Shown: positions 39,397 to 49,476 of the stretch, one piece after another
Position numbering within the stretch: the stretch's first letter is position 1
How the letters are laid out: every line of letters starts with the position of its first letter
Assembly (NCBI RefSeq): GCF_020990385.1
Contig: NZ_CP087597.1
Coordinates: 395,001-459,000, forward strand
Length of the DNA: 64,000 nucleotides
Direction: 5' to 3'
From: Paracoccus sp. MA
GTDB taxonomy: Bacteria; Pseudomonadota; Alphaproteobacteria; Rhodobacterales; Rhodobacteraceae
Notes under the pieces: generated by a model
Database searches by the model: none
What the model was told of the DNA's origin: nothing
The model's input: the letters and a program-made list of their open reading frames with translations, nothing else
Made by a program: the position numbers and the translations under genes

Positions 39397-39474
39397 TCAG
39401 AAGATGCCGGTCAGGTACAGCAGGATGATCACGAAGATCGGAACGCCAAGAAGCCAGGCGATGATGCCCTTCAT
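39397..39474 (-). CDS. 25-residue hydrophobic membrane peptide
   Basis: This very short gene encodes one hydrophobic helix: MKGIIAWLLGVP followed by a run of Ile, Leu and Val and ending in TGIF. Support comes from a good GGGAGAG ribosome site at proper distance, a start on ATG and a proper terminator right after the stop. It has a single Lys at the N-terminus, so it probably spans the inner membrane with the N-terminus inside. The family is not identified. Confidence 0.6.
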   Translation of the reverse strand: MKGIIAWLLGVPIFVIILLYLTGIF

Positions 39475-39789
39475 TTTTGTTCTCTCCCTTTCTGGTCGAA
39501 GGCGGAACGCGGCGTGGGGGCGATGGTTCCCCGGCCGGGCTGCCCGTGCGGACCGGGCTGCACCCGAGGAGCTTCGATGCAGAGCGACGAAGCTCAACGG
39601 CGAAATCTTCCGCAGGCTCGCTGGCTGGGCGGCGCCACTGCCGCCACCGGCCCGCCTGATTGCCCGGCTGCGAGAGCCGCCGGAACCGGAGCCAATGGTC
39701 GGGGCCCGCACCACCCGTGGTTCGGAACTAGCATCCGCTCAGGCCAGGGAAACCGAAAACGGAAATCGGTTCACCGGTGCGGTCAGGCA
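39475..39789. other. gene-free gap between the RTX gene and the small peptide gene
   Basis: No convincing coding region is seen. It holds an 8-bp inverted repeat (GAGCTTCG 39569-39576 with CGAAGCTC 39588-39595) and a weak hairpin AACCGA/TCGGTT (39751-39771) just after the RTX stop codon. A promoter for the small peptide must lie here, but no clear one was recognised. Confidence 0.5.
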
Positions 39790-41628
39790 TCACAGCAGGA
39801 AGTCGTCGGCGGATATCGACGACAGGCCGTTGACCTGCACCGAGAAGTCGGCCCTTCCGTCGCCATTGACATCGCCGTAAATGACGAGATTGGCCCCTTG
39901 CGCCTCATATCGGAGTTGGCCGGCGGTGTTGCTGAACCCCCGGTCACCGATGAACGTGAAGGCGTGATCGCCGGCTGCGGCGCTGTTTGCATCGATCAGC
40001 CGCAGGTCGATCACATCCCCCTCGGCGCGATTGAAATCCATGATCAGGTCGCGCTCGGCGCCTGCTGCAGAGTCGAGCACATCCCTGAAGATGAAACTGT
40101 CCGCGCCGGCACCGCCATACAGCCAGTCCTTTCCCAGGCCGCCGGTCAGGTTGTCATCGCCGTCGCCACCGCGCAGCGTGTCGTTCCCCTGGTTGCCGAA
40201 CAGGATGTCGCTGTCGGCGCCGCCGTAAAGCACGTCATTGCCCATGCCACCATGCAGCGAATCCCTTCCAGGACCGCCCTGGAGAAGATCATTGCCTTCC
40301 AGGCCGAGCAGAAGATCCGCGCCGGCGCCGCCGTAGATCGTGTCGTCCCCTATGCCGCCGCGGGCGAAGTCGTTGCCATCCCCCGCGTGGATGAGGTCGT
40401 TGCCGGCGCCGCCAAAAATCGAATCGTTGCCGAGATTGCCGTAGATGGTGTCGGCGCCATCGCCGCCGTGCAGTTCGTCCAGACCGTTGCCGCCTTCGAC
40501 GTAATCATTTCCGGCGCCGGCAAAAATGGTATCGTCTCCGGCGCCTCCGGAAAGGAAGTCCTTGCCGCTGTTGCCATGGATCAGATCATTGCCCGCCTCG
40601 CCTCTGACCGTATCGTCGCCAGGGCCGCCGTGCAGCCGGTCATTGCCATTGCCGCCGAAGATGATGTCATTCTCGGATCCCCCGAAGATGAGATCGTGCC
40701 CGTCTCCTCCGTGCAGGGTATCCGCATCGGACCCGCCCGAGATTGTGTCATGCCCAGGGCCGCCGAATATCAGGTCAAAGCCCTTGTCGCCCTCGATCAG
40801 GTCGTTGCCGTCGCCGCCATAGACGGTGTCGTTGCCCATATGGGCCCGGATATAGTCGTTTCCGGCGCCGCCATTGATCAGGTCGTGCCCGCGTTGAGCG
40901 ACGATCAGTTCATTGGCAATTCCGCCCTGAAGATTCAAATTCTCGGACAAGCTTGCAGATATGGAAACGATGCGCGCCGGATTGAATTGCGAGGTCATAT
41001 GCGTTGGAAGGAAGTTCACCGGGTTCTCATAGCGAACAACCGGAAGCACATCGGGAAGGACATGGTCCCAGGTCAGGAAATGCTCCTCATCCTGCCACAT
41101 CCCGTTGGCATTCTTGACCTGCCGCGCGCCCTCGAGGGCGTATAAGGCACGTCCGCCCTGCTGATTGAAAATTTGCAGCCATTGTTGTCCAAGATAGCTG
41201 ACAATGGACACGTCGAAACCGGTAATGGCGCCAGGATTATGCAGATCGAGCCGCTGGTTGGCGATCCAGATCTCATCCGAGCTCCCGTCAAAATCGTCCA
41301 GCCTGCCGACCACCGTTCCCTTCATATTGGCAAGGTTGTCGAAGAAAAACCGATCACGCCCCGCTTCGGCGAAAATATGATGCCCGTGCTGAATGAAGCG
41401 CGATCCGATCACGCCCATATCGAGCCGGAAGGTATCGTTTCCGCCCTCCGCATGGATATGAATCTGATTTTTGGTCTGGCCATCCGTCCTGACAAAAAAC
41501 GTGTCATCCCCGTCGGTTCCGTGGCCGTGCTTAGCGCCGCCGTTGCGTGAATCGATGGTGTATTCCGAGCCGGCTGTGCCGCCCCCTCCATGACCGGGGT
41601 GATGGCCATCGTGGAATTGCGCAGTCAT
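39790..41628 (-). CDS. RTX (hemolysin-type calcium-binding) secreted protein
   Basis: This 612-residue protein has about 240 N-terminal residues of unknown type. About 250 residues of glycine/aspartate nonapeptide repeats (GGxGNDxIx, for example GGAGNDLIHAGDGNDFARGG) follow, which bind Ca2+ as a beta-roll. The last 100 residues resemble the serralysin C-terminal secretion domain (SFIFRDVLDSAAGAERDLIM...GDVIDLRLID) and end in DDFLL, a type I secretion-like tail. There is no Sec signal peptide and no catalytic HExxH, so no enzymatic role is evident. No ABC exporter genes are adjacent. It may be an adhesin, matrix or S-layer-like protein. Confidence 0.88.
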   Translation of the reverse strand: MTAQFHDGHHPGHGGGGTAGSEYTIDSRNGGAKHGHGTDGDDTFFVRTDGQTKNQIHIHAEGGNDTFRLDMGVIGSRFIQHGHHIFAEAGRDRFFFDNLANMKGTVVGRLDDFDGSSDEIWIANQRLDLHNPGAITGFDVSIVSYLGQQWLQIFNQQGGRALYALEGARQVKNANGMWQDEEHFLTWDHVLPDVLPVVRYENPVNFLPTHMTSQFNPARIVSISASLSENLNLQGGIANELIVAQRGHDLINGGAGNDYIRAHMGNDTVYGGDGNDLIEGDKGFDLIFGGPGHDTISGGSDADTLHGGDGHDLIFGGSENDIIFGGNGNDRLHGGPGDDTVRGEAGNDLIHGNSGKDFLSGGAGDDTIFAGAGNDYVEGGNGLDELHGGDGADTIYGNLGNDSIFGGAGNDLIHAGDGNDFARGGIGDDTIYGGAGADLLLGLEGNDLLQGGPGRDSLHGGMGNDVLYGGADSDILFGNQGNDTLRGGDGDDNLTGGLGKDWLYGGAGADSFIFRDVLDSAAGAERDLIMDFNRAEGDVIDLRLIDANSAAAGDHAFTFIGDRGFSNTAGQLRYEAQGANLVIYGDVNGDGRADFSVQVNGLSSISADDFLL

Positions 41629-41682
41629 GGGAAGCCCTTTTTCCGTGGTGGATGTTGTCCGTGCACCATGGCCAGCCGTGGG

Positions 41683-41712
41683 TTAACAGAGTGTTAACGG
41701 CAATCCGTTAAC
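41683..41712. promoter_or_regulatory. CtrA-like box and overlapping palindrome upstream of the RTX gene
   Basis: TTAA (41683-41686), exactly seven bases, TTAA (41694-41697) is the full CtrA consensus TTAA-N7-TTAA. It overlaps a perfect 8-4-8 palindrome GTTAACGG-CAAT-CCGTTAAC (41693-41712). The box centre is about 60 bp upstream of the RTX start codon, a sensible place for a response regulator. A further TTTAACGG lies near 41735. Confidence 0.55.
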
Positions 41713-41768
41713 AGTTTATAAATTGAAGAGAAATTTAACGGTTGATCTGTGCGGCAAGGAATAACGAT

Positions 41769-41792
41769 AAGGCGCTCCTTGCAGAGCGCCTT
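41769..41792. other. stable hairpin in the RTX upstream region
   Basis: AAGGCGCTC (41769-41777) pairs perfectly with GAGCGCCTT (41784-41792) across the 6-nt loop CTTGCA. On the plus strand it is followed by only three T residues (starting within the arm), so it is a weak terminator at best. It may end or begin an RNA transcribed in this 740-nt gene-free region. Confidence 0.45.
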
Positions 41793-41874
41793 TCTCGTCC
41801 ATCGACAGGTTCAGTAATTTGATAGGATTATAAGAGCGGGCGTTGCATTGCGGTTTGCGATCAAGCCCTTTCCG

Positions 41875-41911
41875 TATAATATATTATAATTTCCGGTGGA
41901 AAAGTCGTTAA
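41875..41911 (-). promoter_or_regulatory. candidate minus-strand promoter at a perfect TATAAT palindrome
   Basis: TATAATATATTATA (41875-41888) is a perfect 14-bp palindrome with TATAAT on each strand. On the minus strand TTAACG (41911-41906) lies 17 nt before the -10, a good promoter aimed at the RTX gene about 250 nt away. The plus-strand -35 (GGTTTG at 41852-41857) is poor. Confidence 0.45.
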
Positions 41912-42367
41912 ATTTTCATCAATTCTTGTGCTTTTAGCGTTCGCCGAAGAACCTCTTGCCGGCGCCTGAGCGCGTCAAAGCCAGCAGATAAACCAGTCGT
42001 TGTTCGGCAGAGGCGGGAGGCATGCGGTCCTATGCCATCGACGCTTGGAAGAGGCTTGTGTGATCCGGGCTGTCAAAGACGGGATCTCGTCCTCCGACAG
42101 CGGCAAGCAGACCTGCGAAGGCACCGAAGCGGGCAGAGGACGGATGCGCGCGCGCCGGGAGGCCGCCTTGGCCGCCGCGATGGCAAAGCTGATCGCGGGC
42201 TCACGGCACCCATGAGGGCGATGCATGGCGGCTGATTTACGAGGAACGTCGCGAATCCGCGTATGTGCGGATAGCACAGGAGAACGATGGGTCCTCTCAC
42301 AAATTCCGCAGTGAGCTTTTGGAATCCGTGTGGTTCCGCGCCCATCTATTTGTAATATGTGGATAAA
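41912..42367. other. gene-free sequence between the RTX region and tRNA-Thr
   Basis: Several short frames exist on both strands but none has a ribosome site, a recognisable product or consistent codon use. The part up to about 41940 and from 42300 on is AT-rich compared with the rest of the window. No transposase remnant or attachment-site duplication of the tRNA end was recognised. Confidence 0.45.
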
Positions 42368-42442
<75 letters not shown>

Positions 42443-42454
42443 ATCGTGGGCGGG

Positions 42455-42483
42455 GCTTTAGACCGACTGCGCCGGGCGCGCAA
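42455..42483 (-). promoter_or_regulatory. candidate tRNA-Thr promoter
   Basis: On the minus strand TTGCGC (42483-42478), a 17-nt spacer and TAAAGC (42460-42455) lie just before the tRNA 5-prime end at 42442, at a distance consistent with a short leader. Confidence 0.4.
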
Positions 42484-42585
42484 GGGGGAAGTGTCGGAAA
42501 AATGCATTTCGCCAATCGTCGCCGATCCGGCCCGGCCGGCCCAGCCGCTGCTGGACGCAAGCCGGCAAGGACGCTAACAGGAGGC

Positions 42586-42774
42586 ATGACGAAAACACCC
42601 CGCGATCCCAAGGGAGATACACGCGAAGCGCGGCTTAAGGCGGCGCTGCGGGCCAATCTCGCGCGGCGCAAGGCGCAGGGCCGCGCGCGGGCCGGGACGG
42701 CAGAAGACATGACGAACGAGCAGCACGGGCCAGAGATGCCGGCAAACGGCCAGACGCCCGGGAACGAGGATTAG
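42586..42774 (+). CDS. small charged hypothetical protein, 62 aa
   Basis: This 62-residue hydrophilic protein has a basic amphipathic first half (DTREARLKAALRANLARRK) and an acidic, Asn/Gly-rich tail. An excellent AACAGGAGG ribosome site precedes the ATG, and the stop TAG directly abuts the murA ATG, so it is very likely translated and coupled to murA. No known family is recognised; an RNA- or ribosome-associated role is only a guess. Confidence 0.72.
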   Translation: MTKTPRDPKGDTREARLKAALRANLARRKAQGRARAGTAEDMTNEQHGPEMPANGQTPGNED

Positions 42775-44050
<1,276 letters not shown>

Positions 44051-44058
<8 letters not shown>

Positions 44059-44530
44059 CGCCCGTTTCACCGATGCCGATCCCGCACCCCTGGCGCTGCT
44101 GGCCAGCGATGCCGACGACCTGACCGTGATCTCGGCGCTGGTGCAGGACGCGATCCTGCCGGTGACCGAGATCGCCTATGACGGCCGCCACCGGCAGCTC
44201 GCCCTGCTCCTGAACCGCTTCCGCTGGGAGGATGCCGATCTCGCCCGCCGCGACGGCCGCCCCTATGAGCGGGTGCGCGCGGTGCTGCTGGTCTCGGACG
44301 TGCGGCGGGTGCAGAGCGACGGGATCGACCGCACGGACAAGGACCTGATCCTGGAGTTGCTGACTGTGACATGGCAGGCGGGCGAGGACGGCACGGGCCT
44401 GCTGCTGCTGCAGTTTGCCGGCGACGGCACGCTGGCCGTCGAGGCGGAATGCCTGAATGTCGAGCTGCGCGACGTGACGCGACCTTATATCGCCCCCTCG
44501 CGACGTGCGCCGCAGCATCCGGACAGCTGA
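44051..44530 (+). CDS. DUF2948 family protein
   Basis: This 159-residue protein of the alphaproteobacterial DUF2948 family has [39 protein letters not shown] and [17 protein letters not shown]. The function is unknown. The gene overlaps murA by eight bases, an order conserved in relatives as I recall, so a link to cell wall or envelope metabolism is possible but not shown. Confidence 0.87.
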
Positions 44531-44578
44531 CCCCGCGGCGCCTGCTTCCCGGAGGGCGCGAGGATTGCGCGGCTGCAT

Positions 44579-44649
44579 GAGTATTTGAAAAACGGTGAAA
44601 CGCCAAATTTGCTCTTCCGGAAAGGGCTTTCACCGTTTCACAAATACTC
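44579..44649. repeat. long inverted repeat, GAGTATTTG/ACGGTGAAA subtype
   Basis: The left unit (44579-44600) begins GAGTATTTG and ends AACGGTGAAA. The right unit (44628-44649, opposite strand) matches at 20 of 22 positions, with mismatches only in the variable central triplet. The loop is 27 nt. It lies 48 nt after the DUF2948 stop, upstream of hisD, and is a second copy of the element at 36841-36891. Confidence 0.85.
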
Positions 44650-44704
44650 GAATCCCACCGCGCAACCGCCGCTGAACGAGCAGGTTCGGTCGGGCCATAG
44701 CCGC

Positions 44705-44733
44705 TTGAGCCCCTTGGCCGCAGCCGCTAACAA
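44705..44733 (+). promoter_or_regulatory. candidate hisD promoter
   Basis: TTGAGC (44705-44710), a 17-nt spacer and TAACAA (44728-44733) lie 25 nt before the hisD start codon. Confidence 0.42.
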
Positions 44734-44758
44734 GGTCGGGTCATTGAAGGCCCGAGCC

Positions 44759-46069
44759 ATGCCCATCCATCTGTCGACCGCCCAACCCGATTTTGCCGAA
44801 CGCTTCTCGGCGCTTCTGTCCATGAAGCGCGAGGATGCGGCGGACGTGAACGATGCCGTGGCGGCGATCATCGCCGATGTGCGCGGCCGGGGCGATGCCG
44901 CCTTGGTCAAGCTGACCGGGCGTTTCGACCGCCTGGCGCTGACGGCGGAGACGCTGGCTTTCTCGAAGGAGGAAATCGCCGCCGAGATCGCGAAGGTCTC
45001 GGCCGAGGATCGCGCCGCGCTGGCCATGGCCGCGAACCGCATCCGCGCTTATCACGCAAGGCAGATGCCCGACGACCTCAGCTGGACCGATCCCGAGGGC
45101 GCGACTCTGGGCTGGCGCTGGACGCCAGTCGCGGCCGCCGGCCTCTATGTGCCGGGCGGGCAGGCGAGCTATCCCTCCTCGGTGCTGATGAACGCCATCC
45201 CGGCGCGGGTGGCGGGAGTCGAGCGGCTGGTGATCTGCGTGCCGACCCCCGACGGTGTGGTGAACCCGCTGGTGCTGCTGGCGGCCGAGCTGGCCGGGGT
45301 GGACGAGATCTATCGCATCGGCGGCGCACAGGCGATCGCCGCCCTGGCCTATGGTACCGAGACCATTCGCCCGGTGGACAAGATCACCGGCCCCGGCAAC
45401 GCCTATGTCGCGGCGGCCAAGCGGCAGGTCTTCGGCCGCGTCGGCATCGACATGATCGCGGGGCCCTCCGAGGTGCTGATCATCGCCCAAGGCGCGCAGA
45501 ACCCGGAATGGCTGGCCTTGGACCTGCTGGCGCAGGCCGAGCATGATGCCGATGCCCAGTCGATCCTGATCACCCCGGACGAGGCGCTGGCCCGCGCCGT
45601 GGTGGCCGAGGTGGAGCGGCTGCTGCCGACCCTGCCGCGCGCCGCGGTGGCGGGGGCGAGCTGGCGCGACTATGGCACGGTGATCGTGACCCGCGACCTC
45701 GACGAGGCGGCGGCGCTCTCGGACCGGCTGGCGCCCGAGCATCTGGAGCTTTGCGTGGACGACCCCGAGGCGCTGGCGGAAAAGACCCGCCATGCCGGGG
45801 CGATCTTCCTGGGCGGCTGGACGCCCGAGGCGGTGGGCGATTATGTCAGCGGCCCGAATCACGTCCTGCCCACGGCGCGGTCGGCGCGGTTCTCGTCCGG
45901 CCTGTCGGTGATGGATTTCCTCAAGCGCACCACCATGGCCCGGCTGTCGCCCGAGGCGCTGGGGGCGATCGGTCCGTCCGCGGTGCGGCTGGCCGAATCC
46001 GAAGGGCTTTCGGCGCATGGCCGCTCGGTCTCGGCGCGGCTGGCGGCACTGAACGGGGGGACGTCATGA
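44759..46069 (+). CDS. hisD: histidinol dehydrogenase
   Basis: This 436-residue zinc enzyme makes the last two steps of histidine synthesis, L-histidinol to histidine, with NAD. Diagnostic stretches are GLYVPGGQASYPSSVLMNAIPA, DKITGPGNAYVAAAKRQVFG, IDMIAGPSEVLIIA and AQAEHDADAQSILIT (catalytic Glu/His region). GPNHVLPTARSARFSSGLSV is near the end. The start matches homologs; a long upstream frame runs through the repeat. First gene of hisD-UPF0262-phosphatase. Confidence 0.97.
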   Translation: MPIHLSTAQPDFAERFSALLSMKREDAADVNDAVAAIIADVRGRGDAALVKLTGRFDRLALTAETLAFSKEEIAAEIAKVSAEDRAALAMAANRIRAYHARQMPDDLSWTDPEGATLGWRWTPVAAAGLYVPGGQASYPSSVLMNAIPARVAGVERLVICVPTPDGVVNPLVLLAAELAGVDEIYRIGGAQAIAALAYGTETIRPVDKITGPGNAYVAAAKRQVFGRVGIDMIAGPSEVLIIAQGAQNPEWLALDLLAQAEHDADAQSILITPDEALARAVVAEVERLLPTLPRAAVAGASWRDYGTVIVTRDLDEAAALSDRLAPEHLELCVDDPEALAEKTRHAGAIFLGGWTPEAVGDYVSGPNHVLPTARSARFSSGLSVMDFLKRTTMARLSPEALGAIGPSAVRLAESEGLSAHGRSVSARLAALNGGTS

Positions 46070-46554
46070 GCCAGCCCACCGACCGGCTGTGCCGGATCGA
46101 CATCGACGACAGCGCGCTGCCTCCGGCCACGCCCGAGATCGAGCAGGATCGCCGCGTCGCGGTCTTCGACCTGCTCGAGGATAACAGCTTCGTCCTGCCC
46201 GGCCGCGACGGGCAGGAGGTTCCCGCCGGTCCCTATGCGCTGGCCCTGGCGGTGCGCGAAAAGCGGCTGGTCTTCGACATCGCCACCGAATCCGGCGGCA
46301 AGGTGGCCGAGTTCCACCTGTCGCTGGGTCCGTTCCGGCAGACGGTCAAGGATTACTTCCAGATCTGCACCAGCTATTTCGACGCTGTGAAGCGCCTGCC
46401 GCCGGCGCAGATCGAGGCGATCGACATGGCCCGGCGCGGCATCCACAACGAGGGCGCCCGCACCCTGCAGGAGCGGCTGGAGGGCAAGGCCGAGGTTGAT
46501 ATCGACACCGCGCGGCGCCTGTTCACGCTGATCTGCGCGCTCATCCCGGGGTGA
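46066..46554 (+). CDS. UPF0262 family protein
   Basis: This 162-residue protein of the alphaproteobacterial UPF0262 family has RLCRIDIDDSALPPATPEIEQDR, FHLSLGPFRQTVKDYFQICTSYFDAVK and DMARRGIHNEGARTLQERL. The function is unknown. The ATGA overlap with hisD and the 3-nt gap to the phosphatase gene imply one operon. Confidence 0.92.
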   Translation: MSQPTDRLCRIDIDDSALPPATPEIEQDRRVAVFDLLEDNSFVLPGRDGQEVPAGPYALALAVREKRLVFDIATESGGKVAEFHLSLGPFRQTVKDYFQICTSYFDAVKRLPPAQIEAIDMARRGIHNEGARTLQERLEGKAEVDIDTARRLFTLICALIPG

Positions 46555-46557
46555 TTC

Positions 46558-47016
46558 GTGGCCGGACAGATCCCCCATTCGGTGCTGTTCTGCTGCGATC
46601 ACAACGCCATCCGTTCGCCCATGGCCGAGGGAATGATGAAGAAGTTCTACGGCCGCGCCGCCTATGTGCAGTCGGCGGGGGTCAGGAACGACATGGAGAT
46701 CGACGGCTTCGCCATCGCAGTCTGCAAGGAGATCGGCGTCGAGCTGTCCACCCATCGCTCGCGCTCCTTCGAGGAGATGAAGGCCTGGGGCGACGATCTG
46801 AGCAGCTTCGACCTGGTGATCGCGCTGTCGCCGGCCAGCCAGAGGCAAGCCCTTGAGCTGACGAGGGTTTCTCATCTGGACGTGGAATATTGGCCGATCA
46901 TGGACCCCAGCGGCCTGGCCGAGGGGCGCGAGGCCAAGCTGGCGCTTTACCGCACCGTGCGCGACCAGATCCGCAAGCGGATGATCGAGCGTTTCGGTCC
47001 GCCGACCGAAGCTTGA
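46558..47016 (+). CDS. low-molecular-weight phosphotyrosine phosphatase-like protein
   Basis: This 152-residue protein has the LMW-PTP fold. The P-loop CDHNAIRS (C-x5-R-S) is near residue 14, and the general-acid Asp region YWPIMDPSG is near residue 120. It could dephosphorylate phosphotyrosine, or act as an ArsC-type enzyme, since the two share this fold. The GTG start is three bases after the UPF0262 stop. In relatives it follows hisD in the same way. Confidence 0.88.
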   Translation: MAGQIPHSVLFCCDHNAIRSPMAEGMMKKFYGRAAYVQSAGVRNDMEIDGFAIAVCKEIGVELSTHRSRSFEEMKAWGDDLSSFDLVIALSPASQRQALELTRVSHLDVEYWPIMDPSGLAEGREAKLALYRTVRDQIRKRMIERFGPPTEA

Positions 47017-47092
47017 GAAAAATTCTCTGCGCGCTAACGGAATCTTAGCCTCTTGGCGCGATGCTGCCGGAAACCCTTTGCAGGAGTTCCGG

Positions 47093-47626
47093 ATGACCGA
47101 CATCCAGCGGCTTGACCACGACCTCGAATGGGCCATGCGCGCGATGGGCACGCATCGCGCGGTGCTCGTCCTCGATCTTGGGGGGCATATCGTGGCGGTC
47201 AACCAGACCTGCCTCGGCATGTGCGGCTATCGCAGGGAAGAGCTGATCGGCCGGCCGGTGGTCATCCTTCTGGATCCCTCGGAAAAGGCGCCGGACCGGC
47301 TGCGGCAGGTTCTGGAGACGCCGGGGGGACGCGAATCGCGCATTCATGGGCTGGCGCAATTGACCAAGTCGGGGCGGCGGTTCCGGGTGGACGCCCGCAT
47401 CTGCCCGATCCGCGACGATGCGGGACAGGTCTGCCTGAACGTGCTGTTCCTGCGCGAAGCGGCCGAGGATGCCGGGCCGCTACGCCTTGTGCTGCCCGAG
47501 GTGGCGGCCGGCATGGGACAGGTGATCCGTCTGCCGCGCCGCATGCCCGGCGGTCCATGGCCGCGGCCGGCGGACGCTGCCGAGGCCGAGGCTGGCCTGC
47601 TGCTCGCAACGCGCGGCGAGCATTGA
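47093..47626 (+). CDS. PAS domain protein
   Basis: This 177-residue protein has one PAS sensor domain at about residues 20-125 ([35 protein letters not shown] in parts, then [17 protein letters not shown]). A short tail without kinase, HTH, GGDEF or EAL domain follows. Alone it could sense a ligand or redox state and signal through a partner protein. A CAGGAG site precedes the ATG; an upstream in-frame codon 15 nt earlier is less suited. It is convergent with edd. Confidence 0.83.
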   Translation: MTDIQRLDHDLEWAMRAMGTHRAVLVLDLGGHIVAVNQTCLGMCGYRREELIGRPVVILLDPSEKAPDRLRQVLETPGGRESRIHGLAQLTKSGRRFRVDARICPIRDDAGQVCLNVLFLREAAEDAGPLRLVLPEVAAGMGQVIRLPRRMPGGPWPRPADAAEAEAGLLLATRGEH

Positions 47627-47651
47627 TCCGCCGCACCGGTCCACAGGCGGG

Positions 47652-49454
47652 TCAGACGACCACTGCCGCGCCCTCGGTGGCCGGGCCGACATGGCGGCGG
47701 AAGGCGGCGAAGAGTTCCCGCCCCAGCCCTTCGGCCGAATGCGAAGGATCGTGTTCCGCCGGCGCGCGCTCCTCGAAGCCCTCGGTCAGGCAGGTCAGCG
47801 TGCCCTGCACCGCGTCGAGCCGGACAAGATCGCCGTCCCGCACCCGCGCCAGCGGCCCGCCATCGGCGGCCTCGGGCGAGATGTGGATCGCCGCCGGAAC
47901 CTTTCCCGAGGCGCCGGACATGCGGCCGTCGGTGACCAGCGCCACCCGCAGCCCGCGATCCTGCAGCACCGCCAGCGTCGGGGTCAGCGAATGCAATTCG
48001 GGCATGCCGTTGGCACGCGGGCCCTGGAAGCGGACGATGACGATCACGTCCTCGGTGAATTCGCCGCGCTTGAAGGCGGCCTTGACCTCTTCCTGGTCGG
48101 CGAAGACGCGGGCCGGGGCCTCGATGACATGGCGCTCGGGCGCCACGGCCGAAACCTTGATGACGCCGCGGCCCAGATTGCCGGACAGCTGCTTCAGCCC
48201 GCCGGTGGCGGCGAAAGGATTGCCGGCCGGGCGCAGGATCTTGTCGTTCAGCGTCTCGCGCGCGCCCTCGACCCATTCGATCCGGCCGTCCTTCAGCTTC
48301 GGCTCGCTGGCATATTGATCGAGCCCGCCGCCGGCGATGGTCTTGACGTCGGGATGCAGCAGCCCGGCCTCGAGCAACTGCCCGATCATGAAGCCGAGCC
48401 CGCCGGCGGCGTGGAAATGGTTCACGTCGGCCAGCCCGTTGGGATAGACCCGGGCCATCAGCGGCACGGTCTCGGACAGGTCGTGGAAATCCTCGAGGTC
48501 CAGGATCACCCCCGCTGCCCGTGCCATCGCCGGCAGGTGCAGCACCAGGTTGGTCGAGCCGCCGGTGGCCATCAGCCCGACGATGCCGTTGACGAAGACG
48601 CGCTCGTCCAGCACCTCGCCCGCCGGCAGATAGTCGTTGCCCAGCCGGGTGATCGCGGCGGCGCGCTGCACGGCGGCGCTGGTCAGCGCCTCGCGCAGGG
48701 GCGTGTTCGGATTGACGAAGCTGGAACCGGGCAGGTGCAGGCCCATGAACTCCATCAGCATCTGGTTGGTGTTCGCCGTGCCGTAGAAGGTGCAGGTTCC
48801 CGGCGCGTGATAGCTGGCCATCTCGGCTGCCATCAGCGCCTCGCGCCCGACCTCGCCGGTGGCGAATTGCTGGCGGACCTTGGATTTCTCGTCATTGGGC
48901 AGGCCCGAGGGCATCGGCCCGGCCGGCACGAAGACCGCCGGGATATGGCCGAAAGTGCCGGCAGCGATGATCAGCCCCGGCACGATCTTGTCGCAGACGC
49001 CGAGGTAAAGCGCCGCGTCGAAGACGTCATGCGTCAGCGCCACGCCCGAGGCGAGCGCGATCACGTCGCGGGAAAACAGCGACAGCTCCATCCCCGGCCG
49101 GCCCTGGGTCACGCCGTCGCACATCGCCGGCACCCCCCCCGCCACCTGCGCCGTCGCCCCGGCGGCATGGGCGGCCTGCCGGATCAGGTCAGGGTAACGC
49201 TCATAGGGCTGGTGGGCCGAGAGCATGTCGTTATAGGCGGTGACGATGCCGATGTTGGGCTTGCGGGTGGTGGCAAGATCCTGCTTGTCGGGCATGGCGG
49301 CATAGGCATGGGCCTGGTTGCCGCAGGACAGATGGGCGCGGCGCGGCCCTTCTTCGGCGGCGCGGGCGATCTTGGTCAGATAGGCGCTGCGGCTATGGAT
49401 CGAACGCTCGCGGATGCGGTCGGTCACCCGGTCGATGGTGGCGTGCAGGGTCAT
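47652..49454 (-). CDS. edd: 6-phosphogluconate dehydratase
   Basis: This 600-residue IlvD/Edd-family Fe-S dehydratase is the first enzyme specific to the Entner-Doudoroff route (6-phosphogluconate to KDPG). Cluster cysteines are visible in [34 protein letters not shown] and [31 protein letters not shown] and [18 protein letters not shown] are family marks, and the residues around [24 protein letters not shown] motifs fit Edd rather than IlvD. The start has GGAG upstream. The partner KDPG aldolase gene (eda) is not in this window. A shared operator links it to zwf. Confidence 0.95.
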   Translation of the reverse strand: MTLHATIDRVTDRIRERSIHSRSAYLTKIARAAEEGPRRAHLSCGNQAHAYAAMPDKQDLATTRKPNIGIVTAYNDMLSAHQPYERYPDLIRQAAHAAGATAQVAGGVPAMCDGVTQGRPGMELSLFSRDVIALASGVALTHDVFDAALYLGVCDKIVPGLIIAAGTFGHIPAVFVPAGPMPSGLPNDEKSKVRQQFATGEVGREALMAAEMASYHAPGTCTFYGTANTNQMLMEFMGLHLPGSSFVNPNTPLREALTSAAVQRAAAITRLGNDYLPAGEVLDERVFVNGIVGLMATGGSTNLVLHLPAMARAAGVILDLEDFHDLSETVPLMARVYPNGLADVNHFHAAGGLGFMIGQLLEAGLLHPDVKTIAGGGLDQYASEPKLKDGRIEWVEGARETLNDKILRPAGNPFAATGGLKQLSGNLGRGVIKVSAVAPERHVIEAPARVFADQEEVKAAFKRGEFTEDVIVIVRFQGPRANGMPELHSLTPTLAVLQDRGLRVALVTDGRMSGASGKVPAAIHISPEAADGGPLARVRDGDLVRLDAVQGTLTCLTEGFEERAPAEHDPSHSAEGLGRELFAAFRRHVGPATEGAAVVV

Positions 49455-49476
49455 GGCTCGCTTCTCCTTTGGCGCC

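Noticed and set aside
40000..40920. Repetitive DNA resembling a tandem or CRISPR-like array
   Set aside because: The periodicity is the glycine-rich nonapeptide repeat of the RTX protein; spacers and constant direct repeats are absent.
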